A stretch of 64,000 nucleotides of DNA from Gautieria morchelliformis. Lineage: Eukaryota; Basidiomycota; Agaricomycetes; Gomphales; Gomphaceae. The notes below the pieces were generated by a model. It did not search any database. It worked only from the letters and a program-made list of their open reading frames with translations, and had not been told where the DNA came from. Where the stretch lies: NCBI GenBank assembly GCA_015179125.1, contig WHVA01000126.1, positions 1 through 64,000 on the forward strand, read 5' to 3'. The translations under genes were made by a program, and so were the position numbers. This document shows, piece by piece, positions 1 to 11,300 of the stretch; position 1 is the stretch's first letter, and each line of letters begins with the position of its first letter.

Positions 1-2
1 GT

Positions 3-1256
3 CCGCAGTTTGTCGCGGAACTGACTCGGGAGCTCTACCGCCTGCTCGGCATAAAGCTGGCTACCACCACAGCGTACCATCCGCAGGGTGATGGACAGAC
101 GGAACGGGTCAATCAGGAGTTGGAGCAATATCTCCGCCTCTTTGTCAATGAGAGGCAGGATGACTGGGATGAGTTACTTCCGCTGGCGGAATTCCAATAC
201 AACAACCATGTCCATTCCGCCACGCAACAGACTCCCTTCATGCTTGACTCCGGACGACACCCGCGGATGGGCTTCGAACCACGCCAGGCTGACTCCCGAC
301 TCGAGACGGTCAATGAGTTCCGAGACCGCATGGACTCCACCCTTTCGGAAGCCAAGTCGGCCCTTGCAAAGGCCAAGGATGACATGGCGAGGTACTACAA
401 CCAACGCCGGGTTCCTGCCCCAGAGTACCAAGTTGGAGACAAGGTGTATCTAGATGCAAGTGACATCCGCACCACACGCCCTTCACAGAAGCTTGCCCAC
501 CGCTACCTTGGGCCCTTCACAGTGACGCGGAGGGTTGGACGGAATGCATACCGCCTGCGACTTCCGATGTCCATGTCCCGCCTCCACCCCGTCTTCAACG
601 TGGTGAAGTTACTCCCTATGCTTGAGGACCCAATTCCAGGTCGGAAGGCTCATCCGCCACCTCTGCCAGAGATTGTAGATGGGGAGGAGCACTATGTGGT
701 GGAACGGATCCTGGACAGCCGGTTTGTGCGAGGACGACTCCAATTCCTCGTGAAATGGGAAGGGTATGGGTACGAAGAGAATTCGTGGGTCCCGGAGCAA
801 GATGTTTCCGCCCCGGACAAGCTCGGGGAGTTCTATAGGACACATCCCGGTGCCCCTCGCCGGATCCGCTCGTTGGCATTTCAATCCCTCGTGTCCCGTG
901 CTTCGAGGACGCAGCACGCTAGAGAGGGGGTGATGTCAGGGGACACCCTGTTTTCCATTTCCGATTCCGATTCCATCTCCGCCTCCGCTCTCGGAAATGA
1001 TTCCGCTTCTGGGAGAACTTCCACCAGTTCTGTTAGCCTTCCCTCCCTTTCCGACTCCGCTTCCGATTCCGATTCCATCTCCGCCTCCGCTCTCGGAAAT
1101 GATTCCGCTTCTGGGAGAACTTCCACCAGTTCTGTTCGCCTTCCCAGTTCCACTCCAATTTCCGAGTTCCACCCTCGGAACAGTGTCGGAAATCAAGCGA
1201 CTCGCGTAATAGGTGACATCAAGGGTCGATCAAGGGTCAGGGAGGTGCAGGGTTGA
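3..1256 (+). CDS. Ty3/gypsy polyprotein, C-terminal part: integrase and chromodomain (cut by the window edge)
   Basis: The frame is already open at base 3 and starts inside the integrase core: PQFVAEL, then AYHPQGDGQTERVNQ, the conserved end of the retroviral-type integrase domain with its catalytic glutamate region. It continues through the integrase C-terminal domain (KVYLDASDIRTTRPSQKL, HPVFNVVKLLP). A chromodomain follows (EHYVVERILDSR, LVKWEGYGYEENSWVPEQD), which in this clade is thought to direct integration to marked chromatin. The last roughly 100 residues are a Ser/Asp-rich tail coded by a tandem repeat and probably lie inside the 3' LTR, so the functional protein may end near base 930. 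No stop or frameshift is visible. The 5' portion (gag, protease, reverse transcriptase) lies outside the window. Confidence 0.9.
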   Translation, partial: PQFVAELTRELYRLLGIKLATTTAYHPQGDGQTERVNQELEQYLRLFVNERQDDWDELLPLAEFQYNNHVHSATQQTPFMLDSGRHPRMGFEPRQADSRLETVNEFRDRMDSTLSEAKSALAKAKDDMARYYNQRRVPAPEYQVGDKVYLDASDIRTTRPSQKLAHRYLGPFTVTRRVGRNAYRLRLPMSMSRLHPVFNVVKLLPMLEDPIPGRKAHPPPLPEIVDGEEHYVVERILDSRFVRGRLQFLVKWEGYGYEENSWVPEQDVSAPDKLGEFYRTHPGAPRRIRSLAFQSLVSRASRTQHAREGVMSGDTLFSISDSDSISASALGNDSASGRTSTSSVSLPSLSDSASDSDSISASALGNDSASGRTSTSSVRLPSSTPISEFHPRNSVGNQATRVIGDIKGRSRVREVQG

Positions 1257-1316
1257 TGGCGGGTGCCAAGTGTTGTCCCTGGCTGCGCAGCGTAGTATAA
1301 TACGGGCTCGCTGACA
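934..1316 (+). repeat. Candidate 3' LTR of the first gypsy element
   Basis: A purine-rich run (agagaggggg, 921-930) that fits a polypurine tract is followed closely by TGTCAGG; a matching TGACA end is seen at 1312-1316. The interval is about 383 bp and overlaps the Ser-rich 3' end of the open frame. The 5' LTR is outside the window, so the boundaries cannot be confirmed by comparison. Confidence 0.4.
961..1136 (+). repeat. 102-bp tandem repeat coding a Ser/Asp-rich segment
   Basis: The unit starting ccgattccgattccatctcc at 961 recurs at 1063, an exact period of 102 bp (34 codons), so the frame is kept. The second copy is about 74 bp before the sequences diverge. It codes SDSDSISASALGND-type repeats. 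Confidence 0.85.
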
Positions 1317-1440
1317 TTGGGGGTCCTTAGACTTTTCTCTTTGGATTTCCCCTTGTCAGGTGAGAATCCCCTCTCTTGTATGCTCTGTTCATTTATACAG
1401 ACTTTGGATTTCCCCTTGTCAGTTGTGTGGTAGTGTGATC
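1317..1440 (+). other. Junction between two gypsy elements, with a 21-bp direct repeat
   Basis: The string ctttggatttccccttgtcag occurs at about 1339 and again at about 1403. The stretch separates the end of the first element from the 5'-truncated second one. No gag, protease or 5' LTR of the second element is present here. Confidence 0.5.
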
Positions 1441-1477
1441 TCCACAACTAGCCAGGGTTGCCCTTACAGAAACCTTC

Positions 1478-4400
1478 ATGTTAAACATGCACCCTTCCAT
1501 CCCTGAGCCAAGTTCGCTTCGCGCTGTAGGCAACGCGCCAGCCCCGACCACACTCCTCCATGAAAGCCCTTTACTGAAGGACGAGTTAGAAATGTTCAGG
1601 GCTGTGGTACCAGAGGAGTACCACAACTTCTTCAATATCTTCTCGCGTGCTAAAGCCAAAGACCTGCCCCCACATCACCCTTATGACCACACCATCGAAA
1701 TCGAGAACGATGGTACACCACCTCACGGCCCCATATACCCACTCTCGAACAGCAAATTAGAGGCTCTCCGCGAATATCTCGAAGACATGCTTGGCAAGGG
1801 ATTTATCCGCTCCTCCCAATCACCCGGTGGCGCCCCTGTTGTCTTCGCGAAAAAGAAGGATGGCACACTGCGAATGTGCGTGGACTATCGAGGGCTGAAT
1901 CGTATCACGTGAAAGAACAAGTACCCTATCCCACTGATTCCGAGCCTTATTGACCAACTCAAAAGTGCGAACGTCTATACCAAATTCGATCTTCGCGCTG
2001 GGTTCAATAATGTTCGGATCACCTCTGGCCAAGAGTGGAAGACAGCCTTCTGAACACAATATGGGTCCTTCGAATATCTCGTCATGCCGTTCGGATTAAC
2101 GAATGCTCCAGCGACGTTCCAACACTTCATGAATGACATCGTCCAAGACATGGCTGACGTCTTCGTTGTAGTCTACCTCGATGACATCCTTATCTTCTCC
2201 AAGAACAGGGAAGACCACTTAGAGCATGTCCGAATGGTCCTCGCCCGTCTTCGAAAACACAACCTCTTCATAAAGCCCGAGAAGTGCCTTTTCCATTCGA
2301 ACTGGGTTGAGTTTCTCGGATTCATCATCTCTCCTGCTGGGGTCTCTATGGACATCGAAAAGACAGCTGCAATCACAAAGTGGCCTGCACCGACGAACGT
2401 TCGCGAAGTCCAATCATTCCTAGGCTTTGCAAACTTCTACAGAAGATTCATCATTTCGTTCTCCGACATCGTCCTGCCACTCACTCACCTGACCAGGAAG
2501 GATACTCCATTCGCCTGGACGCGAAGCAACAGGAGGCTTTCGAAGCACTCAAGGCCGCGTTCTCACAGGCCCCAGTCCTCATCCACTTCAACCCGAATAA
2601 CCCGATCGTCATCGAGACGGACACCTCCGATTACGCCATCGCCACCATCATCTCCCAGATCACCCCCTCCGATGGTGATATCCACCCGATCGCCTTTTAT
2701 TCACAAGGAATGGCACCTGCTGAAATGAACTACGAGATCTATGACAAGGAGCTGCTCGCCATCTTTTGTGCCTTCAAGCAATGGCAAAACTACCTCGAAG
2801 GGGCATCCCACGTCATGCTCGTCCTCTCCGACCACAAGAACCTTGAGTACTTCGCAACTACAAAACAGCTGACCCGACGACAAGTCCGTTGGTCCAAACA
2901 CCTGTCAGGGTTCAGCTATATCATTCGCTACCGAGCTGGGCGACTTGGCACAAAGCCGGATGCATTGACCCGTCGGGGCGACATGTACCCAAAAGGGGGG
3001 ATGGTGCTTACGCATTGGCGAATCCCCACAACTTCCAGTCAATGTTTAAGACTGGGAAACTCATTCACGCCATCATCCTTGACTCTGCATCACTGTTAAC
3101 ATCCATCCAACAGGGCCAGCTGACCGATCCCTTGTCCTCAGCCCAGATTACTCACCTTCAGTCTCAATCATTGGCAGTCACCCCTTCAAATGTGAAGTCA
3201 GACCCCGTCACTTGGAGACGATGGGAAAATGCTGTTATACAAACAGCGAACGTATGTCCCCGATCATAATGATATTCGCTTGGCCATCCTTCGCTCGCTG
3301 CATGATCATCAGTTAGCAGGCCACCCAGGGATCAGCAAAACAATGAAAAACATTCGGAGACAGTATCATTGGCCGAACATGTCCACCTTTGTCACCAACT
3401 ATATCAGCTCCTGTTCCAAGTGTCGCCACGCTAAATCCATTCATCACAAACCCTTCGGTCCACTTCGCTTTCTACCCATCAGCCAACAACCTTGGGATTC
3501 GATCTCCATGGACTTCATCGAAGGGCTCCCACCATCGGATGGGCACGATATGATCCTTGTCATTGTCGACAGGCTAACGAAGATGGCCCTGTTCATTCCA
3601 ACATTCTCAGACATCGATTCGGGAGACATCACCATGCTCTTCCTTCGACACGTATTCGCTAAACACGGTAGCCCCAGCGACATCATCTCTGATCGAGGGA
3701 AGCACTTCACATCCCGATTCTGGACCTCTCTCTGCGAAATCCTCGGCATCAAAGGCAACCTTTCTACAGCCTACCACCCCCAAACCGATGGACAGACCGA
3801 ACGAGTAAACCAAATCCTCGAGCAGTATCTCCGAGTCTATATCAACTACCAGCAGGACGATTGGGTCGACCTCTTGCCTCTTGCCGAATTCGCTTACAAC
3901 AACACAGCCCATTCGGCGACTAAGGTCACACCCTTCTTCGCCAACAAAGGTTTCCATCCCAAGCTCGAAGTATCGCTCACTTTGGTCGCTTCCGAGGACG
4001 CTTATCGCCAGTCGGCAGACCTCAAGGACCTTCACCAATACCTTCGAGATCAAATCAAGAAATCAATTATCCAGCACACTTCGGCCACAACCACTCACTG
4101 CATTCCGATCCCTGAGTTTCAGGTCGGCAACAGAGTATGGCTCGACTCGCGAAATATTCGCACAAAACGGCCTTCGAAGAAACTCGACCACCGAAGACTT
4201 GGCCCATATCCTATCACGGCTAAAATATCTTCTCATGCGTTTCGCTTAGGCTTACCACTGGAGCTTCGCCAGATCCACCCTGTGTTTCATGTATCCCTTC
4301 TCGAACCCGCCACGACATCTACCAGCCCAGGTCGATACACAGAACCCCCACCACCTATCGAAATTGACTCCGTGGATGAGTACGAGATCACGAAGATCCT

Positions 4401-4563
4401 CGATAGTCGCATTCGCCAGAAGCGATTGGAATACCTAGTGGAGTGGAAGGGATACGAACACACTCCCGACGCTACGTCTTGGGAACCCTCTTCGAATGTT
4501 ACTAATTCTGCTCGCAGACTCACCGAATTCCATGCGAAGTACCCCCAGAAACCCAAGGCTTAG
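1478..4563 (+). pseudogene. Ty3/gypsy pol (element G2): RT, RNase H, integrase, chromodomain, decayed
   Basis: Domain order is clear. Reverse transcriptase: [24 protein letters not shown] (about 1826-1899), [13 protein letters not shown] at 2084 and the YLDDILIF catalytic aspartates near 2175. RNase [11 protein letters not shown] and YDKELLAIFCAFKQW at 2610-2790. Integrase zinc-binding region: H..H..CSKCRHAK at 3300-3430. Integrase core: SMDFIEGLP, SDRGKHF, AYHPQTDGQTERVNQ. Chromodomain: YEITKILDSR, LVEWKGYEHTPDATSWEP to the stop at 4561. Two in-frame TGA codons (1910-1912 and near 2052) fall where family members have an arginine. Frameshifts lie near 2520, in the G-run near 2995, and near 3215. 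The integrase-chromodomain part from 3229 is open. Gag and protease are missing. Confidence 0.93.
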
Positions 4564-4989
4564 ACGTTTACCAAACCCAAGAAAACGATACTCTGTTCAC
4601 ATTCTACCTATAGATTCAACTCCCTTAATTAATCTCCTCTCAATCCTCACCCAACTCCCTTCGACTCATTCTACGCCTGCAACCGACGCCTCTTCGGACG
4701 CTCTGAGCTTCCCATCAACCTCTTCGCTCCCCCCTCGATGGCTAGTAAGGGTACTCGAGGGCTGCGCATCATACTTGGCCATCGTCCTGACCATACCCCT
4801 GGATATCCTTGCCCTCCTACCTTCGCCATCAGGGGCGAAGCAGATGCGCAGTCGCCTCACCCTGACAGGCTCTGCAGATTTCGCCGACCCAGGCATACCC
4901 CCGGCCGACTGCGAACCAGAGCAGGGAACCTCGCCGAGTACATCACCGAGTTAGCATGGATGTCACAAGAATACAGGAGGAAACTGTAC

Positions 4990-5408
4990 CTTCCGGGTCC
5001 TCTCTAGTCACCTCCCTTTCTTCGCACTCCTTCGACGTCAGCGTAAAGGTCGGAGCCAGAGTCGAATCAATATCCGCTTCTACAGGTACCGATTCCAATG
5101 TCGATACCGAGCTCTCCAACCACACCCTCGTTTTCTGAATCTCCACCGCCAGCTCGTCTACTTCGGATGGTCTCTCAAACGTGTGGTCAACCGCCTCCTC
5201 AGCCTGTAGCATTTTCCGAAGCTCCTCCTAGACCTCATCATTGAGCAAACGAAAGCTAATAAAGAAAAAGGCCGGTACTCACTTGAACTCCTGCCGCATC
5301 GACCAACCACTGCTCCACATCCCCTCGCGACTCTCCCCGAAGCTCTGGCCTAACCCTCGACATGACCTGCGACCGATCGAGGAGAACTGAGTACCCAGGT
5401 GTTGTCAT
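4990..5408 (-). pseudogene. Antisense spliced gene of the LTR-A gypsy family, copy 1 (first two exons)
   Basis: On the strand opposite to pol, an ATG at 5408 opens a 42-codon exon (5408-5283) ending GVQ and followed directly by GTGAGT. The intron (5228-5282, 55 bp) ends in TAG and the second exon (5227-4990) starts EELRK and ends in phase 1 at GTACAG. The copy in element G4 (51459-52997) has the same first intron position and phase and aligning protein: RPELRGE/RPDFQGE, VEQWLVD/VEQWVID, EELRK/AELRT, FERPSEVDEL/FEHPSDVDDL. DNA differences cluster at third codon positions. The zinc-cluster exon of copy 2 is not recognisable between 4563 and 4990, so this copy looks 3'-truncated or diverged. A TATA-like TTTAAAAA lies about 60-70 bp upstream of the ATG. 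Confidence 0.7.
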
Positions 5409-5602
5409 AGGGGCAGTACGCTTGGCTGGGGTGCTTAGTTGGGTCCCATAACCCCGTTCCGCGCCGCATTTTTAAACAAAAAAAGAAGTCGTGCACGGGC
5501 CACGCAGCTACGCAGGGCCCAGGCTTCAGAGATCCCATCGGGGGACCCATTACATCTTTAACGGTTCCGCCCCACCATAGGACGCAGCGTCGTTGGACTC
5601 CG

Positions 5603-5620
5603 AAGCTAGGAGGGGGGTAC
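5603..5620 (+). promoter_or_regulatory. Polypurine tract before the 3' LTR of G2
   Basis: aagctaggaggggggtac directly precedes TGTCATGAC. The same string precedes the 3' LTR of G4 at 53161-53178, which identifies it as the plus-strand primer site of this family. Confidence 0.75.
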
Positions 5621-6652
5621 TGTCATGACCGGTTTATTTCTCCTACCGCACTACCTCTATGTTCCCCCTCGTCACTCCCTAGCATCTTCGCCAGAGTTCG
5701 CCGCACCCACCGACCACTCCCCCTCTACGTCCACTCTACCCACTGTTCGCCCCATTCTCCGAACCGCGATTCGCTGCTCGCGCATTTCATCAGCAGGCAC
5801 ACCATCGAATATGATCGATACCATTCACCCGGCATGATGGTTCATCATTAACCCCATCATCTTCTTAATCCAACCCCATTGGGTGTTCGTATGGCCAAAG
5901 TGTGATCGCAGGACGTCCCTTCCATAGGCCATGCGGGATCAACCCAGTAAACGAAGAGTCCGTGCAGGGTAGCGTGTATGCGGGTCCCAAGACATGGTTT
6001 TGTCCATAAATGCCTTCGCCACCTTTACTCTCCGTCGTTCCATGTTCTCCCTCTTCTCACATTCTATTGTATGTTTATTTCATCTATGTTGTATCATGAC
6101 TGCGCACCCCTATCCAACCCTGACTCATGACGGCCTCTTTCCTATTCGCTGATACCTTACGAGCATTCGATATAAGTAGTTTACATTCGCATGTATATTC
6201 CCCAGTTCAATTATCATACGTCGTTCATCTTGTGCAAATTTGACCTCGCTGTGGCCATCATCTTAAGCCTTCTCTTGGAGATTTCCATCTTCGACTAGCA
6301 GAGGACTTAGGCGCCACTGGTGAGTTCTCATACTTCGCCTTCGTTACCTTAGCCTTTGAACCATTTTCTGCGCTGTTGGCGAAGGGCTCCGAAAGGGCAC
6401 CTTCGCCAGCGAAGGGATTGTCGAGACTTAGACAGCCCTTCGGTGAGACCTTGCACGTTACATCGTCAAGAGCCACGGGCTATTTCGCTATGACTGTAGA
6501 TAGGGTGAGCCCCGTTTAGGCAAACCCTCTTACCTTGTGAACATTCATTGGTTCACCTATTCGCCGAACGGCATACTTATTCGCACAAGCTATTCGGGCA
6601 TTCGCTGTGTTCACTAATACACGATATTAACGCCTGAAAACCAATCTTGACA
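5621..6652 (+). repeat. LTR-A copy 1: 3' LTR of element G2
   Basis: Starts TGTCATGAC and ends CAATCTTGACA, with the short terminal inverted repeat TGTCA/TGACA; 1032 bp. The same sequence recurs in whole or part at least eight more times in this window in both orientations, which fixes the ends. A TATA-like gatataag lies near 6168. Confidence 0.9.
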
Positions 6653-8039
6653 CATGTCTGGCCATGCCATCATCCTGGCATGCATTCTCCTTCCTTTCTT
6701 TCCCTCCGATTGCCCTCCTATTTTCCTCCTGTCTCTAACATTGCTTGATGTCATATTCACTGTATACTTCAACTTATAAGCAGCTGGCTGTTGTGTTTTT
6801 TTTGGTTTGTCTCTTTCAAATGTCCGCCATTACCTTGGCTGCTAATGTCTGTGTTCAAGGTGGACGTTGTCAGACGACTACTCCCACTTATTACCATCGT
6901 CCAGGGGGTCGCTGACAGCACCGTGCCTCTCGAGATGAGGTGTTACAGTCCCCCCCGGGGTGACTCTCTTTCCAGATGACACCGTCATCCATGTTGTTGG
7001 GTGCATCTTCGCCCCTCCTTCTGGTACCATTTTGTTGGACGTCTTTTCCCTTTCAGCCTACCCGGGGGATCCCGCCTCTGAGAAGTATGAGGACGCGATC
7101 CCCGATGACACATCCGTCGCTGTTTGGGCTGTGGGGCGGTTCTCAACAATGCAGAATATGTGTTGGATTCCCAGACGTGTACTTTCCTTTGCCCTTCTTT
7201 GTACATATGTGGAAGTGTCTTGGGTAGTGTTTGGTATCCCTTCCACGTTGTTGTCCCTCTCTTCCCTAAGTTTCCCCTTTCGCCTCTCACTCCCTCACTG
7301 ACACCATGGCTGATGGTGGCAAGGGGGGTGAGGGGCTGGATGTGCGATGTGCATTATCTTGCTGTTTACTCTCGTCACTGAGATGTCTGTCTTCTCCCTC
7401 CGTGGTCGCTTTTCTCCTGTCTGCGGTCACCATCATCCTGGCATCCCTCCTCCTTCCTTTCTTTCACCCCGATTGTGCTCCTATTTCCTCCTGTCTCTGA
7501 CATTTCAGGCTGTGTATTCGCTGTGTATCTCAACTTATAACGTGGTGAGCGTCGTCTTTTCCCATTTGTCTCTTCCAAATGTCTACCATTACCTTGACTG
7601 CTAATGTATGTCTTTGAGGTGGTCATTGTCCAGGGGTTTGCTGACACTGCCTTAAAAAGTCTGCATTTCGACATGTTTCCAATTTCGGTCATCACCTGAC
7701 TTCGGGTTTAAGACAGTGTCTTATTGTTCTTTCCCTGTCCCCTTTCAAGTTTCTCATCTTTGCTATGCCTCCCAGAATCACTCGTCCATGATCCTTCGCC
7801 GTACTTACCACACCCTTGGTATGTGCCATCCCCACCGACATTTAGTAGACCTGTACCAATGTAATATATCCCCATTATTTTTTTTTCTTCCCATCTATCT
7901 CTGCCAACCCAATGAGTACCTCCTCCCATATGTACTTTATAACGTGGACAGTGTGGGTCACGTGCAGGTGCTATTATGGGTGCATATGGTGTGGTCCATC
8001 AATGGTATCGAGAGTAGTTTCAATAGTTCAAACCCCACC
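6653..8039. other. Non-coding flank with a degenerate direct repeat
   Basis: No convincing gene. A pyrimidine-rich segment of about 250 bp beginning around catcatcctggcat recurs: about 6664-6930 and again about 7428-7660, diverged but colinear (shared pieces include tttctttc, cctcctgtctct, caacttataa, caaatgtc). Open frames here are short and have no recognisable domain. Confidence 0.5.
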
Positions 8040-8342
8040 TGTTGCAATTAGCGCATTGCCTAGAGACGAAGGAGCTCAGTGAATGGGTAATTCACTGAGC
8101 ATCTATTGCTACTGTACCTAGAGACGAAGGAGCTACAGACATAGTGTAAGCTACCGTACGTCTCAGTATACGCGAATGGGACGTACCTCAGTGAATGGGT
8201 AATTCACTGAGGTACTACTAATCGTACTGCGAGTAATATACTGCCACGGTCGACTATGACCGTGGCTCCCTAACTACGCGTCCACGCATCGGACACGTCC
8301 CTGCGTTCTCCGCTTACTCCCGCTCGTCCTCAAATCTCAACA
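8040..8342 (-). repeat. Copia LTR (3' LTR of the minus-strand element), hairpin-rich
   Basis: 303 bp. It contains the direct repeat cctagagacgaaggagct twice and several short palindromes: two copies of a tcagtgaat...attcactga stem, one acgt...gggacgt stem, and one ccacggtc...gaccgtgg stem. Confidence 0.93.
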
Positions 8343-8349
8343 TTCCCCC

Positions 8350-11300
8350 TTAAGCAGAACGCAGCCCAACCAGCTGGTTCATGTGGAGGACCTTCTGCCG
8401 AGGGAGCCCTTTCGTGAACATGTCCGCTGCCATGTCTGCAGTGGGCACGTAGTCAATGCTCAGTATATTCTCCTGGACTGAGTGTCATATGAAATGATAT
8501 CGAATGTCAATATGCTTCGTACGGGGGTGATACTCGTCGTTTTTCGTGATAGAAATGGCGGAGATGTTGTCCAGATGTATGGTGATAGGTTTCCTCAAGG
8601 GGCACGCGATCTCAGTGAGAAACGTCCTTATCCATAGTGCCTCCTTTGCCGCGTGAGTCGCCGCAATGTACTCGGCCTCAGTAGTCGATAACGCGACGAT
8701 CGCCTGCTTTTTCGAGCTCCAGGAGACCGCGCCGCCTCCCATCGTGAAGACGTATCCGGAGATCGAGTGACGGTGTTCCTGCGATGCCCAATCCGCATCC
8801 GAGAACGCCTCAAGTCCTTTCCCGGTTCCCCCAATGACGAGACTCACATCTTTTGTCCCTTTTAGATAACAGAAAACTCTTTTGACCACCTCCCAGTGCG
8901 GTCTTCCGGGATTTTGCATGAACTGCGAGAGGAATGATACAGCGAAGGAAATGTCCGGGCGGGTGCCCAGCGCTGCGTACATGAGGGAGCCGATGGCTTC
9001 CCTGTAAGGTACGCTGCGCATATCTTCGAATTGTCACGGGGTGGATGGACATTGTGACAGGGAGAGCTTGTGGTGAGGGTCAAGTGGGGTCCCAAGCGGG
9101 TTAGCGTCCTGCAGATTGAATCTTTCAAGGATTTTTTGTATGTAGGCACGCTGCGATAGGGAGATCGTGCGTAACTTGCAATCTCTCTTTACTTCGATTC
9201 CCAATAGCCAATGCAAGTCCCCCAGATCCTTGATCTTGAGAACAGTGCGCAGCTCGTCCTTAAACCTGCTGATCGCACCTCTGGAATTCCCAGCCATGGT
9301 AAGATCGTCAACATCTACGGCGACGATGAGGGTGTCCTGCCCGATATACCTGTGGAAGACCGCGTGCTCGACCTCACATCGTGCGAACCCGAAACTGAAC
9401 ATGATCCTGCAGAACATGTTATACCATTCTCTGCCTGACTGCTTCAGGCCGTAAATGGCACGGTTGAGGCGGCAGACATGGCGCTCCTTGCCAGGGGTCT
9501 CATACCCCTTTGCCTGATGCATGTAAACAACCTCGGTGATCGGGGCGTTGAGGTACGCGCCGTCTATATCTGTCTGCTCGAGCTCCCAATCGTTCCTGAC
9601 GGCAATAGCGGCGATGATGCGGATGGCGGAGAGTTTGGCGGTAGGGGAGAATGTCTCGTTGTAGTCGATCCCTTCAGCTTGTGAAAAGCCTTGCACGACG
9701 AGCCTTGTCTTGTGATTCACAATCTTGCCGTTGGCGTCGTGTTTGTAGTGGAATACTAGTTTGCTGCCCACTATGTCCACACCACCTGGGGGTTCCACTA
9801 GGTCCCAGGTTCCCAATTCGGCGTGCTGGGTCAACTCGCGCCTTATGGAGGTGTCCCAGGCCGGCCAGTCTTCGCGTGAACGTGCGTCGTCCAGGCTAAC
9901 CGGGTCAGTTCCCACGCTCTGGATAGACGCCGCCATCGAAAACTCTAGGGGGCGACGCGTCATCCTCCCATCCTCCGCGCAGACTTCCTCCAGTTCCTCC
10001 AGAACCGCCAAGGCCACATTCCCAGTGGGTACCGGTAGGCCCTTAGGGTACATGGGGGCACTCGTGCAACCGGTGCTGCTGCCTGCACCGTCGGCGATGT
10101 CCCTTATGTAGGCAGAGGGCTTGCACGCCCTGTGTCCCCTGCCCTGTGGCTGCTCCTCAGGTGGGTCCGGCGCTTCAAATCCTTCAAGAGGATCAATTCT
10201 GGGCGCAGGGGGGTCGACGCGCGGTGCGGCTGGGGGCAGGAGTGCGCGCGGCGCGGGCAGGTGGTTGTGAGCGGCACCTTGACTGTTCTGGGTGGCTAGC
10301 TCCCCCTCAGTCTGCGCGTTGCTCGGGACGACCAGGATGGACTCGTCGAACACAACGTTGCGCTCGATGGTCACTCAACGTTTGCCGGGCCAGTACACTC
10401 TGTGCCCCTTGCTTTCGTCACTGTATCTGACCCACCTGCCTTCGTCCGCCTTGGCTTCCAGCTTGCCGCGGTCTTCTCTGAGGGTAAAGACCCTCGCGCC
10501 CCATTCCCATTCCGGTAAGTCTGCAAGATCTGGCTTCATGCGGTGCATGATCTCATACGGTGTTTTTCCCTCCAGTGCACGCGTGGATGTCCGGTTTTTC
10601 AACCAGACAGCGTGTTGCACCGACTCTGTCCAGAGAAATTTGGGCAACCCGACTGCCAGGTGCATCGCGCGTGCATGCTCCAGCAGCGTACGGTTGAGTC
10701 TTTCTGACACACCGTTCTCTTCAGGCGTGTCGTGTACGGTCAGGCTTCGAACCGTTCCCTTGCTTTTAAGGTGAGCGCTGAACTCCTCAGAGAGGTATTC
10801 ACCACCGCGATCCGTTTGTAGGCGCTTCAGCTTCGCGCTGTGCTGGGTCTCTACCCACGCCTCGTATTGCCGGTAGCAGCGGAGGGTGTCGCTCTTCCTC
10901 GCCATGGGTTCCAGGTACGTCCACCTGCTGTGATCATCGGTGAAACTAACGAAGTACTCCTTGCCGTCGTAGCTTTGGGGGGTCGCCGGTCCCCACACGT
11001 CCGAGTGGACCTTTTCGCCGAATTTCACAGCCCACGGTCCCTCTCGCGTCTGTGGGACCGGCTTTCTGGTAGGTTTGGCTTGCGCACAAGCTGTGCAAAA
11101 GCCAGGCTGACTGGCTGCGTCTAGCTCCAGTCCTGTGATAACGCCGTCTTGAACAAGCTTTCGAGCGACCTGCGGGGATATGTGTCCCATACGCCGGTGC
11201 AGCTCGTCCAGGGTGAGTACTTTTCGCACTGCACTCGTCGCCGCTGCTGTGGACTCGTGTTCCACCTTGTACAGCCCATTCGAGAGCGGGACCTGCCCAA

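Noticed and set aside
1317-1440. 5' LTR of element G2
   Set aside because: It does not resemble the LTR-A sequence at 5621-6652; G2 is simply truncated at its 5' end.
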